A DNA stretch of 64,000 bases, taken from contig BLZA01000021.1 in assembly GCA_013423385.1 (NCBI GenBank), positions 1,054,001-1,118,000 on the forward strand, read 5' to 3'. A program made the translations under genes and the position numbers. The stretch comes from Naganishia liquefaciens. Lineage: Eukaryota > Basidiomycota > Tremellomycetes > Filobasidiales > Filobasidiaceae. The notes beneath the pieces are model-generated. The model worked only from the letters and a program-made list of their open reading frames with translations. It was not told the origin of the DNA and did not search any database. Positions 53,539-64,000 of this stretch are shown piece by piece; positions within the stretch are counted from its first letter, which is position 1, and every line of letters begins with the position of its first letter.

Positions 53539-56421
53539 ATGGCTCTCGCTACGCAACATGCAGATGATTCCGCGCTGGATACAGGTCTCCGGCAAGAAGA
53601 CGAAGGGATCCGCCCAGCAGCGCCGCGGGATCTCGAGAACGAGCTCTCTTCGTCCCAGCAATTGCAAGCGCTCGACTTGCAGGTCCCCACTACACCAGGT
53701 CTTTCCATAGCATCACTTCGGGATGCGATCTTGGGATACGTGCAAGAAGCGGAACTCATAGTCAAGGAACGTCTCTCACATTCGCATGAGGACGACTTTC
53801 GAGAAGGCGAGATGGGTGCCGCCGAGTGGCACCAGGACGCCGCGGCGGCGACATCCGGCAGTGAGAGCACGGCGTCATGGGCATCCAGCGTTGGGGATCC
53901 TCACTCGGGAGAAGGAAGTTTCAGCGGCTTCAACCTTCGGAAACGGTCACAAGCTCTCCGGCGACGCATCTCTGGCGGCAGAGCATCCCTGCTTCCTGCC
54001 ACGTTTTCGACCTCCCCGGAAGCTCTCCTAGCTCATCTTTCGGCCATCAGGGCGGATGTCCTTGCATCAATGCCGACAGTCACCTTACCCTCCATATCGG
54101 TACCTCAGCTGTCGTCAAAACCATCGTTGACGCGACTTGCTTCATTCACAAACGTCACAGCGGAGGGGTCTTTACCGAACATGATGGCCGGTCTCTTGTC
54201 CTCGCTTCCGGCTCGACTCTCCTTTATCCACGAACACTTGCCAAACGCTCCCGATCTCGCTCAAATGTCCCATGGTGGCCTATCCCTGCCGAAACGTCCA
54301 GCACTCGGACTCACCGAAGAGCATAAACGCCGCATCATGCAGGCCGTTCACAGCATGCTACCGTCGGAAGACTGGGCAGGCTGGGAAAGGCTCGGATGGG
54401 AAGATGAGGACGAATACCAAGCCAGGATGACGATGAATGGGCCCAAGCGCGGACATCGCAAGTCATGGTCGAATGGTAGTCCCGAGGGAAAGTCATTCCT
54501 GCGTGAGCTTGACGGCGATGCGCTCGGATTGCATCATCACTATGTGAAGAGGCGACCTGCGCGGAGACGGACGGTGAGCGAGGGCGTCTCCACTGCTACT
54601 GGTGTCGACGACGAGCTGGATGAAGATGACTTGGAGGAAGAAGTTCAAGAGGAGCCGGAATACCTGTTTCCGAACAAGACTCCACGGGCGGCACTGTCGC
54701 GACACCAGAGCTATGTGGTCACTCAGCAAGCCTTTGAGCGGGAGAAAAAGGCCAGACGGCGGAGCGGCTCATTCACGTCGAACAAGAGCCGTAAATCGAT
54801 ATTCAGCCAGCCGGGCAGTGACCTGGAAGAATCGGATGATGCGGACTCGGACATGAGGAGAGAGCGCATACCGATGCATGCGGTCGGACCAGCAGAGGCC
54901 GCGACAACTATGCCACCCCTTACGGCTCTGCCTACCGTTGTGGTGGAGGGCTTGAGAAAGTCACAAAATGGCAAAATGCTCATCGAGTATGAGGATCTAC
55001 CACCATGGATGCAAAACAACGAGTACATCGTTACAGGATACAGGTGCGTCTTCTGCTGTTTTGGACTCAGACAGGAAGCCTGACGCACGGTTTCCAGGTT
55101 TATACCGCTGGACGCAAAGTCAGGCCCGATTCCTCTCATCATGTCCCTCTTCAAATGGCACAACGAGACAGGTAGGTCCAGTCACTGGCGCTCGCAAGCC
55201 ATATGCCTGATCACTCTGGATCTCGCCCAGTGAACATTCATTCCCATCTTTTACCGACCCTTGGTCTGATGGCGTTCGCGATACCGGTGAGTAATGCACA
55301 GGCGGTCTTGAATGCCGACTCACGGATATGCCTTCTCCTGAAGTATACTCTGCTGCATTCACCTATAATGAATCCCGCACCGCTCGATATTTTAACATTA
55401 CTAGCCTTTATGCTAGCTGCTGCCTCGTGTCTGGTCAGCAGCGCGGGCTGGCATTTGCTTTCGGGATGCAGCAGACGAGGTCTCTTCGAATGGGGAGCGT
55501 GTGTTGATTGTGAGTCGGCTCTCGTCGAAAATTCCAGCTGTTTCGCTGATCGCTGTTCTCCATTTGTAGATGTCGGTATATCCTGTCAGTGTATCTTTCG
55601 CCGTCGCCGTGCTCAAACTGACGCGACGAGTCTTTATCGGCTCAGGGTTGATTTCTTGCTCCATCCATACCGTCTATTATAATGGGTAAGCGTGACGTCT
55701 TGGTCGCATGCCACCAATGTTGACGTCGTTGACGTTGCTTGTATAGCTTCTATTGCCAGGGGACAACATTAGCCATTTACTCGATGACTACTCTAGCAGC
55801 AGCTGTCGCGGGAAGTATCGCACCCTTCCAGCCGTCCTTCAACAGAAGGGAAAATAAGGTCAGTCCGGCTCGTTCATATCCCTTTGGCTCGCCCTCGCTC
55901 ATACCGTCATCTCAGCCTTGGAGAATATTATTCTTCCTCGGTATCTGTTTTACCGCTCTAGCGCCTCTGACCCACCTAGCGCTCCAACATGGAGCTGGAA
56001 AGATGCTCCACTTTGCCGGTATGGGCGGTTGTGCCTCGGCGTTGATCCATCGGCTAAATATCTTGTCCTCAGGGCCGGTTCTCACTTCATGTGCCGCATA
56101 TGTGCTCGGTCTCACGTTTTATGCTACTCATTTTCCGGAATGCAAGTGGCCAGGGAAGTTTGACTACATTGGACACAGCCATCAGGCAAGTCATTGTCAT
56201 AGTCCCAGAGACTGCACCAACGCTGATGGTTTGCGTAACGTTAGATATGGCACATGTGCATCGTCCTCGCAATCTTCCTGCACTACCGGGGCTGCATACA
56301 CATCTTCGAACATCGCGAGGCGCTGTCTTGCGCACTGCCGGGGGCGGGTCCCGCGATGAGCACATATCTGCGGGGATACTCGAAGTACTTTTTGGGCATG
56401 GATCATATAGCTCAGGTGTAG
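53539..56421 (+). CDS. PAQR/Izh-type seven-membrane-segment receptor (adiponectin-receptor/hemolysin III family)
   Basis: Membrane receptor or ceramidase-like enzyme of the Izh family, linked in yeast to zinc, sterol and lipid balance. A hydrophilic N-terminal part of about 490 residues (long open exon from 53539) precedes the domain, as in yeast Izh3. The domain starts LPPWMQNNEYIVTGYR, spliced to FIPLDAKSGPIPLIMSLFKW, then the first metal-site motif NETVNIHSHLLP. Middle exons carry several hydrophobic segments and FDYIGHSHQ. The last exon, joined by a GC-AG intron (56186-56244), gives IWHMCIVLAIFLHYRG, completing the GHSHQ.WH signature with its His ligands, and ends MDHIAQV. Around seven introns, including short ones within the membrane region whose exact borders I did not fix. 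Confidence 0.85.
56186..56244 (+). other. Predicted GC-AG intron in the PAQR gene
   Basis: Donor ATCAG/GCAAGT and acceptor CGTTAG, 59 nt. Removal joins GHSHQ to IWHMC, the near-universal PAQR motif; no GT donor in the area gives this reading. Confidence 0.8.
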
Positions 56422-56744
56422 TTTGCTATATAGTCGAAAGCCCCAGCAGATCACCGAGATGGGATAGCTGGCGGGGTGACGGAGACGATGCTGTCAATGT
56501 CCGCGAACTTGTAAGACAGTGCTGTCGTCGATCAATCACGCCGCGGTTTTCGTGGGTCGAACAGTGTCATTCAGTGTCAGAGTGACCTCGGAGCAGTGTA
56601 TAGCGTGGGGCATTGTTCCGGCGATCAATTACCACGTACAAGGGCGATAGCGCCGCCTCGCAATCGTCGCGAAACGCCAACGGAGACCCGACGAGAATAA
56701 AACACCCGAACCTCTCCTTCCCTGAGACGACCATTGCTCAGCCA
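56422..56744. other. Intergenic region upstream of the RGG-rich protein gene
   Basis: 323 bp holding the PAQR 3' UTR and the next promoter; nothing distinct recognised. Confidence 0.4.
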
Positions 56745-59700
56745 TGAGTAAACGTCAGGGAGGTCCGGCTCCACCGCCGCCTCTGCCACCAGGACCCCAG
56801 CCTCAGCATGACCCGGCTGCGGTCGCCGCTGCATGGCAGCAGTACTACGTGGGCATTGGCGAAGCGCCAGGGGTTCATCTGGGACAACGAGCTAATTGAC
56901 CGCTTGACACAGGCGCAACAAGGCATGATGACCCAAGCGGCTCAGCCTGTCGTACAGCCGAACTCGGCTCCGGCAACGACGAATGCATACTCCAACTACG
57001 GATACGGACCCGGAGCGGGTATGCCTGGGCATGGCTCGATGAATGCCGGCATGAGCGTTAACAGGAACATGGGCGGCGCCGCGACCAATCACATGTACGG
57101 TCGACCACAACAGAATCCGGCAATGGATGTCAATATGGGCATGAATATAGGTCATACAGGGCATGCGATGCCCATGGCCGGAATGCAGGGTGTCGGGATG
57201 CAAGGAGTAGGAGGAGGGATGGGGATAGGCATGCAGCCTCAGGGACAGTATGCCGGGATGTATGCTCAACCTGCCGTTCAGCATCAACAACAACGACCTG
57301 TCGGATATGGCATGCAGCAGCAGCCCATGCAGCCGTATCAGCCACCGCAACAACAGCCCATGGGCATGGCGCCAACAGCAGGACCCGTGCGACCGCCGTA
57401 CAATGGACCCGTCCAGCCGCAAATACAACAGCCGTTTGCTGCTCCCGGTCCGTATTCAAGTATCCAGCCTGCAGGACCCATGACGCCCATCTCGCAGTCG
57501 ACCGGACGCCCGAACGGGAACTACCAAGGAACGCGCGGCGGCAGACGTCCAGGCGGACCTGGACCGCATTCCGCTGGACCAGGTTCAGGCCCAATAGGCA
57601 TGAACGGTCATAACGGAATGCAGGGTGGCGGCGTCGGCGGCGGCGGAGGCAACTTCCCGCCGGCAAAGCGCCCGCGTATGGAGGGACCGCCGGGGAACCG
57701 TCCAATGGGTCAGCCCGGCGCGATGTCGGGACCTCCTATGACGCCCGGCCCGCGGTCTGCGCCGATTGGAAACGGGATGAGTCCCAATGCGCCCATGCGA
57801 CATGGCCCCGTGAGCGATTACGGAGGCTCGCAGGACGGGCGGGGGTTGGGAAACGGACCGCCACGTGGGAGCACGCGCGGAAGGGGGATGAGTGGAAGCA
57901 TCGGTGGCGGAATGTCACGAGGTGTCCCTGGTGGAGGTCGAGGGCGCGGAGGATCGTTTGGCGCTTCGTCTGATGCCGGTAGTACTCGCGGTGGGCCTAG
58001 ACCCATTCGGGGTTCCGTGAATGGCTCGATCCCGGCAAACGGGCCATCAAGCTATCGCGGTCGCGGTGCCAAGTTTATTCCTGGACCGGGCAGTAGCTCG
58101 GGACACGCCGGCACACCAAGAGGCCCACGAGGCTCTCGTGGAAGCTCAACTCGTGGCGGATACACTTCATCGAGGACGGGAGAATCTTACGGCAATCACC
58201 GGCAATACCAGGATCGCACGACGGGCCCCGCGTCTACGAAAGCCCCGCCGAGGGGTCCGGGTGGACCGGGCGGCAAGGCAAAGTCTGACTTGTCGACGAA
58301 TCGATCGCGTGGTGCAGGCGGCAAGAACCGCTCGGGTGATGACAGCGAGGCTACGGCAGCTTACAACGAAGAGAGGACTCGAGTGGCGCGGGAGGAGGCG
58401 CGTAAAAGGACGATGACCGATTTCCGCATCATCGGTCTCGAAATCAAACAGCTGGGCTGGAAATGGGGCAAGGTCCGGGATGTCGAGGTGGAAGACGATA
58501 ATGATTCCGCAGCGAGCGATATCGATGCAAAGCTCGAGCTTGATGACGGCGCGAGTGCCGGGAAGGAAAACGATGTCGAGGTGAAAAAGGAAGCTGAAGC
58601 AGACGTCAAGCTCGGCGCCAAGTCTACCGAGGAGACGGCATCCGATGAAGTTACGGCCGATCTTCCGCCTGGCAACTCGAAGAAAATCGGCAAGCAGTCC
58701 GACGCAGCTTCCAAGGAAAGAGGTATAGAAAAGGCGACATTCGCCGAGGATACACCTTCGGGTGACGCCAAACCCGAAGTCGAGAGCGAGACAATGCCTG
58801 TTCCCGAGATCAAGCAGGATGCAGATAGTATTCAACCCGAAAATGCCGCTCAACAGTCTGGTGTCGAATCTTCTTGTACGTTCAGAGAAATAAAGTGCCG
58901 GTCAGGACGCTAAAAATCCTTTCTCATTCAGCTGAAGAAGTCGTCAGAAAGAGAGGCGAAAAGCGAAAAGCCAAGATGAGCAGCCCAGACGCTGGTAAGA
59001 GTCTGCTTTCTGAAAATTGAACGCGCGCCAACGTATCTCGATATCTGCAGAGGATGACGCTCGCATCATTGCCAAAAAACGCAACACGCATGGCCCAAAT
59101 AACCGAACCCTAGATTCTGCGGTTACACCCGCCCCATCGCCCGAAAAGAATCGATTTCGAATTTATTTCGCTAGTCCGGTGGAGCGGGGTGAAGGTATTT
59201 CCCTCAAGGCGTATCTGGCCGGAAAGCTAGACGAGGCGTCTACGGAAGACGAAGCCCAGGAGTTTGAAGAAGCAGAGATGGATGGCTCGGGCGATGAGTA
59301 TGAAGGCCAGCATGACGAGGAGCTGGAAGAGGAGCATCCAGCGGGTTATGAGGATCAAGAGTATCACGAGGAGAATGTCGACGAGAATGAGGGAGATCCT
59401 CACGGCAAGGAGCGTCTTGATGTTGAGGGCGCTCAGGAGATCGATCAGGCTGAGGCAGGATCCGATCACCTGGGACATGGCCCTGGGGACAGTAATGTCG
59501 CTTCTGAAGAGCGCGTGACGCATGAAGGAACCGCAGCCGAGACCGAAGAAGACCCCGCACACAAGGATGAGCAAGGAGATGCCGACGTCATGCAGGGCGA
59601 ACGTTCAGAGGCGGAGGAATTGGCGGATGTGTCAATGATTACAGCGAAGGGAGATGAGCCGCTGGAGAAGCAGGCGGATGGAGCCAAGGAGTCCGAAGAG

Positions 59701-61210
59701 ACAGAGCCGGAACCCTCAACAGCTGGGGATGTTCCGAACGATGCTTCCGCCGTGAAAGATCCGTGTGTTGCAGTAGAGGCCACGACAAAAGACGGTGAAT
59801 CAGCAGAAGCCGTTCAAAGAGAGGCAGCTCTGGCCACGGCAGAAGCCCAAAAAGTTGCACTTCAGGCTTCGGCGGAAAACACCTCGGCTGCCTATGAGGC
59901 GCGAAGTTCACGACAACCTATCACACCTTCGGGCCCGCTTGCACACTCCATGACGAATCAGCCCTTCCGGAGGAGCCCTTCTGCACCTCCCACATCGTTG
60001 GATGTCCCCGTTCCGACTCCGAACAGACTTTCTATTCTTTACGCGGATGGAAAGCGAAGGATTGTGCTCGATGCCGCTGTTGTCGAGCACGTGCAGATTC
60101 ACCGGAAACGTGGAATGATCAAAGTCCGAATCGGAGGATTTAAAGAGGCCGTTCACGAGAAGCAGGTCGAAAATCTTGCCAAGAAGACGGGCGAAATGAA
60201 TGTGGCTGTCCCTGCAGGCGAAGAGCCACAGGGCGATGCGCCAGTCGAGGGACAGGCTGAAGCTGCAACGGCGCAGGATGGCGAGACGGAGGAAGAGGCG
60301 GAAAAGCCAAAGTCGCCAGTGAAGGGCATTCTGGTGCGTTGCGTTCACGTCTGCTGAATTCCAGATCGATTTACCGTGGTTCCCTTCTATGTGTCTGAAT
60401 AGCTGGAGGCTTTAAACGAGGGGATTAATGTCTTTGGCTTGGGGTCTTCTTCGGCGGCTGCGGCGGAAGACAATGTACCGAGCTTGCCTCCTCTTGACGT
60501 GCCTACCAAATTCGAGACGGGTGACGACATTGAACTCATAGCTTTCCTGGACTTGGGTAACCGGCTGAGTGAGCCCAAGTGGGTCAAGTCTGGCCAATTG
60601 GAGGACTGGATCAGCACGAGCCCGAACAAGTCTCGGGACGGCGCTGAAACTGCAGAGGAGAATTGGCGATGGAGGAAGAAGTTGGAGATTGTGGACCCCG
60701 ATGCTGTTAGTCGACTCTGTCTCTTGGTCTGTCGTGTTGCTGATCAACTTGCGACTTCAGCCTACCACATTAGCGAGTGTACTCGAGGGATGGGCGTTCA
60801 AGTCTAAAGTCGGCTCGCTCAAGGAGCGTCGTCGGTTCCTCAATACGCATCTGCTTGAGGGCAACGAATTTGCTCAGATTCTTCTTCGGGCGAGCACGTC
60901 CAACGATTACACTCCGCTATCTCATTCGCAGATCACGCATACCCACAGCATACTCAAGAAATCGGTGCGCCCTGGATCGGTGCATTACGAACAACAGAGT
61001 TATGCCTCCTTGGCGGTCATGGCGATCATAAATCTCGCCAAAGATTACGCTGCAAAGGCCAACGTGGAAGCCACAGCAGTTAACGACAAGATTGCGGATG
61101 TCATTAAGGCGCTGCCAAATCCCGTCATCTACGCGAACACGGACAAGTTGTTCGAGGATTGGCTCAAACATACGGGACCGAATTCACGCAAGGCGAAGCC
61201 GGCGAAATGA
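56745..61210 (+). CDS. Unrecognised large Q/G/M-rich, RGG-containing protein
   Basis: I do not recognise a named family. The start MSKRQGGPAPPPPLPPGPQP is proline-rich; joining to GFIWDNELIDRLTQAQQG needs a 22-nt GT-AG gap (56848-56869) or a frameshift. Residues of roughly 60-430 are low complexity: Met/Gly repeats (MQGVGMQGVGGGMGIGMQ), Gln/Pro runs, then Gly/Arg stretches with RGG-type elements (GGRGRGGSFG, STRGGYTSSRTG) and a basic PPAKRPRMEG. A short conserved-looking block, DFRIIGLEIKQLGWKWGKV, follows, then long acidic tracts. Later exons hold NRFRIYFASPVERGEG and RLSILYADGKRRIVLDAAVV. The final 200 residues look folded and helical (LASVLEGWAFKSKVGSLKER; IYANTDKLFEDWLKHTG). At least six introns join these parts in frame. 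Composition suggests RNA binding or condensate formation; that is inference. Confidence 0.72.
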
Positions 61211-62533
61211 TGTCCCTCTTTCCGTCGGGGAATAGGGGAGCTCTTCAGGTAGTAGATACCGTTGTATGTGCTAATATTTATTGTTATCCTTTCGTAACCA
61301 GCTATGTGGTCGTCGTCCCGAGTAGGCTTTGCTGGAGTCGCAAACTGTCGGATGGTCGAGCTGGTCGTCCCGTATAACGAAAGCGTCGGTGCATCCACTC
61401 TTACCGGTCCTCGTTATTCCCACATCCCTTTTCTCAATTGGTCTTTCAGCTATGACGTCCAGTCGGAGTGGGAAGATGTACAAGCGACACATAATCACAC
61501 CATGTAACGTGTGCATACGTGACTCATACACTCATGAAGTAGCTAGCTCATGAACGGTCATGGAAATCGCGTTGACCGGGCGGGGAATACGTTCGATCAG
61601 CTGACTTTCGTCCGGATACTCCGACCGAATGCGCCGTGAATGGAGGCAGAAAAGCAGAATCGCATGCGAATCCGCCGAAGGCTTCCGGAAATGCAGTGCA
61701 AGCCGATGCAGTGTGTTGACGGGCTAATGGCATTGTCCTGATCAGCTGCCTCTTTGGAAAGCTGCTCGGAAAGACGACATCCAGAAAGCCGATTCGAAAG
61801 CATCAAGATAGGGCCAACGCGGCATATGTTTACCACGGTCGCTTTGTTATCGCTTGAGCACGCTGGAGGTGTAAAACCAGCATCTTGATCAGCTGGAAGA
61901 CCCCAGTATGGCTTGCCGTATCAGCAGGAGGAACTAGCGATTCGCGCATGACAGCGCCCTTGCGCAATTGAATCGACTGCCGCCGGGTATACCGCAGGCG
62001 TAATCAACCGTGAACCTGCTGGTGAACCTCAAAAGTCAGGCTAAATGAACAATGCCCCGCGGTTCCCCGCTGGGTCTCGAACCAGCTCGAGGAAGCCCCA
62101 CGACTAGCGCATAAGCTAGAACATCCCTCTTCCGTTTCACAGATCGAAACCCCTGAGAATCGGTTGTGTTGCTTTGCTTTCATGGACTCCAGGCCGATGT
62201 TGCAGCGATGCGACGGGATTTGTGAGGCGTTCATACCTCTGGCAAATTATACTAAGCAGGCACCGGGTTATCTTTGCAACGATGCCCATCTGTTGTTCGC
62301 GCCTTTCCGGCTGCATACTGGTACCAACAGTATGCGGAAAGCATCAGGAGGTTCGGAGGATATATGATATCCTTTAAGTCGTTGTCAAGAAGAGCCTGGA
62401 ACGCGGTCAGGGCCAAAGTAACATCAATCAGGGAACGTTACCTATATACTGGCAGCGTGGACATCGCAACTCTCTTCCCGACGGACACTCCCAAAGTCCT
62501 GCGTCTCTTCTTTTTGTCTCAGACCCGGTCACC
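61211..62533. other. Intergenic region upstream of the FucP-like porter
   Basis: About 1.3 kb without a supported gene. It contains a tRNA-like hairpin patch near 62045-62135 that does not fold as a canonical tRNA, a TATA-like element at 62453 and a pyrimidine-rich stretch just before the porter's ATG. Confidence 0.45.
62453..62458 (+). promoter_or_regulatory. TATA-like element upstream of the FucP-like porter
   Basis: TATATA in cctatatact, 81 bp before the proposed ATG, followed by a CT-rich leader. Confidence 0.4.
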
Positions 62534-64000
62534 ATGGCGCCAACACCGAAAGACTACACGGCGATGACGAAGAGGGAGCTCATCTACTCTTTCAGCATCG
62601 TCACGGTACTCTTTTTCATCTGGGTAAGTATCACTTGTCACGAATGATGGGTATAACGGACAGCTTACATGACGCCTTGCTTGCTACAGGGGTTCTCATA
62701 TGGGTGAGTGTCGCCACAGAGAAGTCGGCTCTCCAACCCTGGACTGAACGAGCTTCATTTCATGAATATCTCCTAGTTTACTCGACGTTCTCAACGCGCA
62801 TTGTATGCCGGATTGAGCCTCACCGACTTTTACTCAGCTGATCCTGTACCGGTCCTTCAGTCCTAAATATCTTTGGGCTGACGAAAGCCCAAAGCACACT
62901 GCTGCAGTTTGCCTACTTCGTCGGTGAGCCACTTCCGTGTCGGTCAAGTTTCAGCCGGGACTAAGCGCCGTCTCCAATAGCCTACCTTGTGGCCGCTCCG
63001 CCTATGGGTTTATTCATGCGAAAGTATGGTTACAAGCTGGGTATTCATATCGGTCTAGCTCTCTTTTCCACTGGTGCTATCCTTTTCTGGCCATCGGCAA
63101 AGTTTGAACAGTACGGAATGTAAGTAGAAGCAGCAAGAAAAATCCTCGCAGGGCGACTGACATGACATTTGCCGCAGGTTCGTCGCCTTTACCTTTGTCA
63201 CGGCAAGCGGACTCGCAACCCTGGAAGTAGCAGCCAATTCGTATATTTCTGTTTTGGGTCCACCAAAATATGCCGCCCTACGTCTGGTATTGGCTCAAGG
63301 CTTCAACGTGAGTGAGATCCTGAGTGTGACTAAGTCAACATTCGTGCTCAATTTCCACCGTCTTCCAGGGAATCGCCACCGTCATTGGACCCCTCATTGC
63401 GTCTAATGCATTCTTCGTGAGCTTCGATGCAGTCCGATAATTGAACTTTTCAAGCAAGCATCTGACATAGCCTGATCACAGAACGGCGAGAACGCAAATT
63501 CGTTGGGAACGGTATGCTCGTTAGTCGGCTATTCGGGAGGCTGCTTCTCACTTTCTTTCCAAAAGGTACAATATGTCTATCTTGCAATGTCGTGTCTCGG
63601 TATAGTGGTCAACATTGCATTCTATTTCGCCAAATTGCCTGAAGTCGCTCAGGTCGTCGCGTCCGATACCCAGGAAGTCGTCAGTGTGAAAGGGTTCTTC
63701 AAGAAGTATCACACAATCGCTGGATTCTTTGCGGAATTTGCATACGTGAGTGAACTTTGTGGATCTATTGCAGGATGATATTGATTTCGCTGTCTTGTAG
63801 GTCGGTGCTCAAGGTGATTTCCTTGTCATCCGAGGTCTGCCTTTGATAACGCTGAGCGTGACTCGTTATAGTCGCTGTCGCATCTTTCACCATCTTCTAC
63901 ATTGTTGAACAACCGGGCATCTCCCCGGCTATCAGCCATGCCACCGCATCAAACATGTTTAGTGCATGCCAGGCTGTCTTTACTGTCGGTCGATTCATCG
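62534..64000 (+). CDS. FucP-like MFS sugar porter, 5' part
   Basis: Proton/sugar symporter of the fucose-galactose-gluconate type in the major facilitator superfamily, plasma membrane. Start ATG at 62534 (MAPTPKDYTAMTKRELIYSF). Short exons spell the family's first helices: VLFFIWGFSYG, LLDVLNAH, then FGLTKAQSTLLQFAYFVAYL, PPMGLFMRKYGYKLGIHIGL, FTFVTASGLATLEVAANSYI and LGPPKYAALRLVLAQGFNGI, closely following FucP (KAQS.LLQFA..; LE.AAN.Y; GP...A..RL..AQ.FN). The cytosolic loop (VASDTQEVVSVKGFFKKYHT) and the start of the second bundle (GISPAISHATASNMFSACQA) are present, and the gene runs off the window at TVGRFI. Eight or more introns so far. Fungal members take up hexoses or deoxyhexoses; substrate unknown. 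Confidence 0.9.

Noticed and set aside
62045-62135. tRNA-like patch on the minus strand (GGTTCGAGACC, CTAGC...GCTAG hairpin)
   Set aside because: The T loop would need eight bases, the anticodon arm does not form with a standard seven-base loop, and no matching acceptor stem was found. At best a decayed tRNA copy.
1-64000. Transposons, LTR or virus-like elements, CRISPR arrays, rRNA
   Set aside because: No reverse transcriptase, integrase, transposase or capsid-type motifs, no long terminal repeats, no regularly spaced repeats and no rRNA segments were seen.
1-64000. A biosynthetic or defence gene cluster
   Set aside because: Neighbouring genes belong to unrelated housekeeping pathways and their order fits an ordinary chromosomal block.

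Overview
The window reads as nuclear DNA of a basidiomycete fungus, most probably a Tremellomycete-type yeast. Nearly every gene is cut by many short introns (about 50-75 nt, GT-AG with CTNA-type branch points), the genes are tightly packed on both strands, and the set includes a Kic1/Nak1-type RAM kinase, fungal RICTOR, a Hob1/Yox1-like homeodomain protein and an FucP-type sugar porter. In the highly expressed pyruvate kinase gene, arginine is written mostly as CGA. I saw no transposon, viral relic, CRISPR array or rRNA. Lineage below the level of basidiomycete is inference.

Layout. 1-4864 (-): 5' part of RICTOR (TORC2), divergent from 5266-8886 (+) a GCK/Ste20 kinase of the RAM type. 8928-13794 (-): DEAH helicase Dhr1/Ecm16. 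14428-16994 (-): amino-acid permease. 18643-18736 (-): tRNA-Ala(AGC) with a 21-nt intron. 19104-19827 (+): DUF985 cupin. 20267-24459 (+): DNA polymerase delta catalytic subunit. 24654-26284 (-): two-domain mercaptopyruvate sulfurtransferase, divergent from 26515-27601 (+) a CCDC43-like protein. 28291-30612 (+): pyruvate kinase. 31236-32337 (+): class 3 lipase-like protein. 33211-36924 (+): Gyp7-like Rab GAP. 37022-38670 (-): CLYBL/CitE-like mitochondrial lyase. 38961-42922 (-): homeodomain factor. 43155-46138 (-): Avt-type vacuolar amino-acid transporter, divergent from 46756-49161 (+) the meiotic recombinase Dmc1. 50276-53119 (+): DXD glycosyltransferase. 53539-56421 (+): PAQR/Izh receptor. 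56745-61210 (+): large unrecognised Q/G/RGG-rich protein. 62534-64000 (+): FucP-like MFS porter, cut by the window edge.

The genes are mostly housekeeping and unrelated in pathway, so this is an ordinary chromosomal block and not a functional cluster. Two neighbourhoods hint at shared control: RICTOR and the RAM kinase (both polarity/growth regulators) start back to back within about 400 bp, and Avt and Dmc1 share a 617-bp promoter. The oddities are at the level of gene structure: five introns that only make sense with GC-AG splice sites, Dmc1 micro-exons of 10 and 12 nt, a 22-nt GT-AG gap or frameshift in the unrecognised RGG protein, and a homeodomain split by an unusually long 756-nt intron holding a 65-bp duplicated unit. 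I found no clear new multi-gene system. All exon models are by eye; coordinates given for genes run from start codon to stop codon and include introns.
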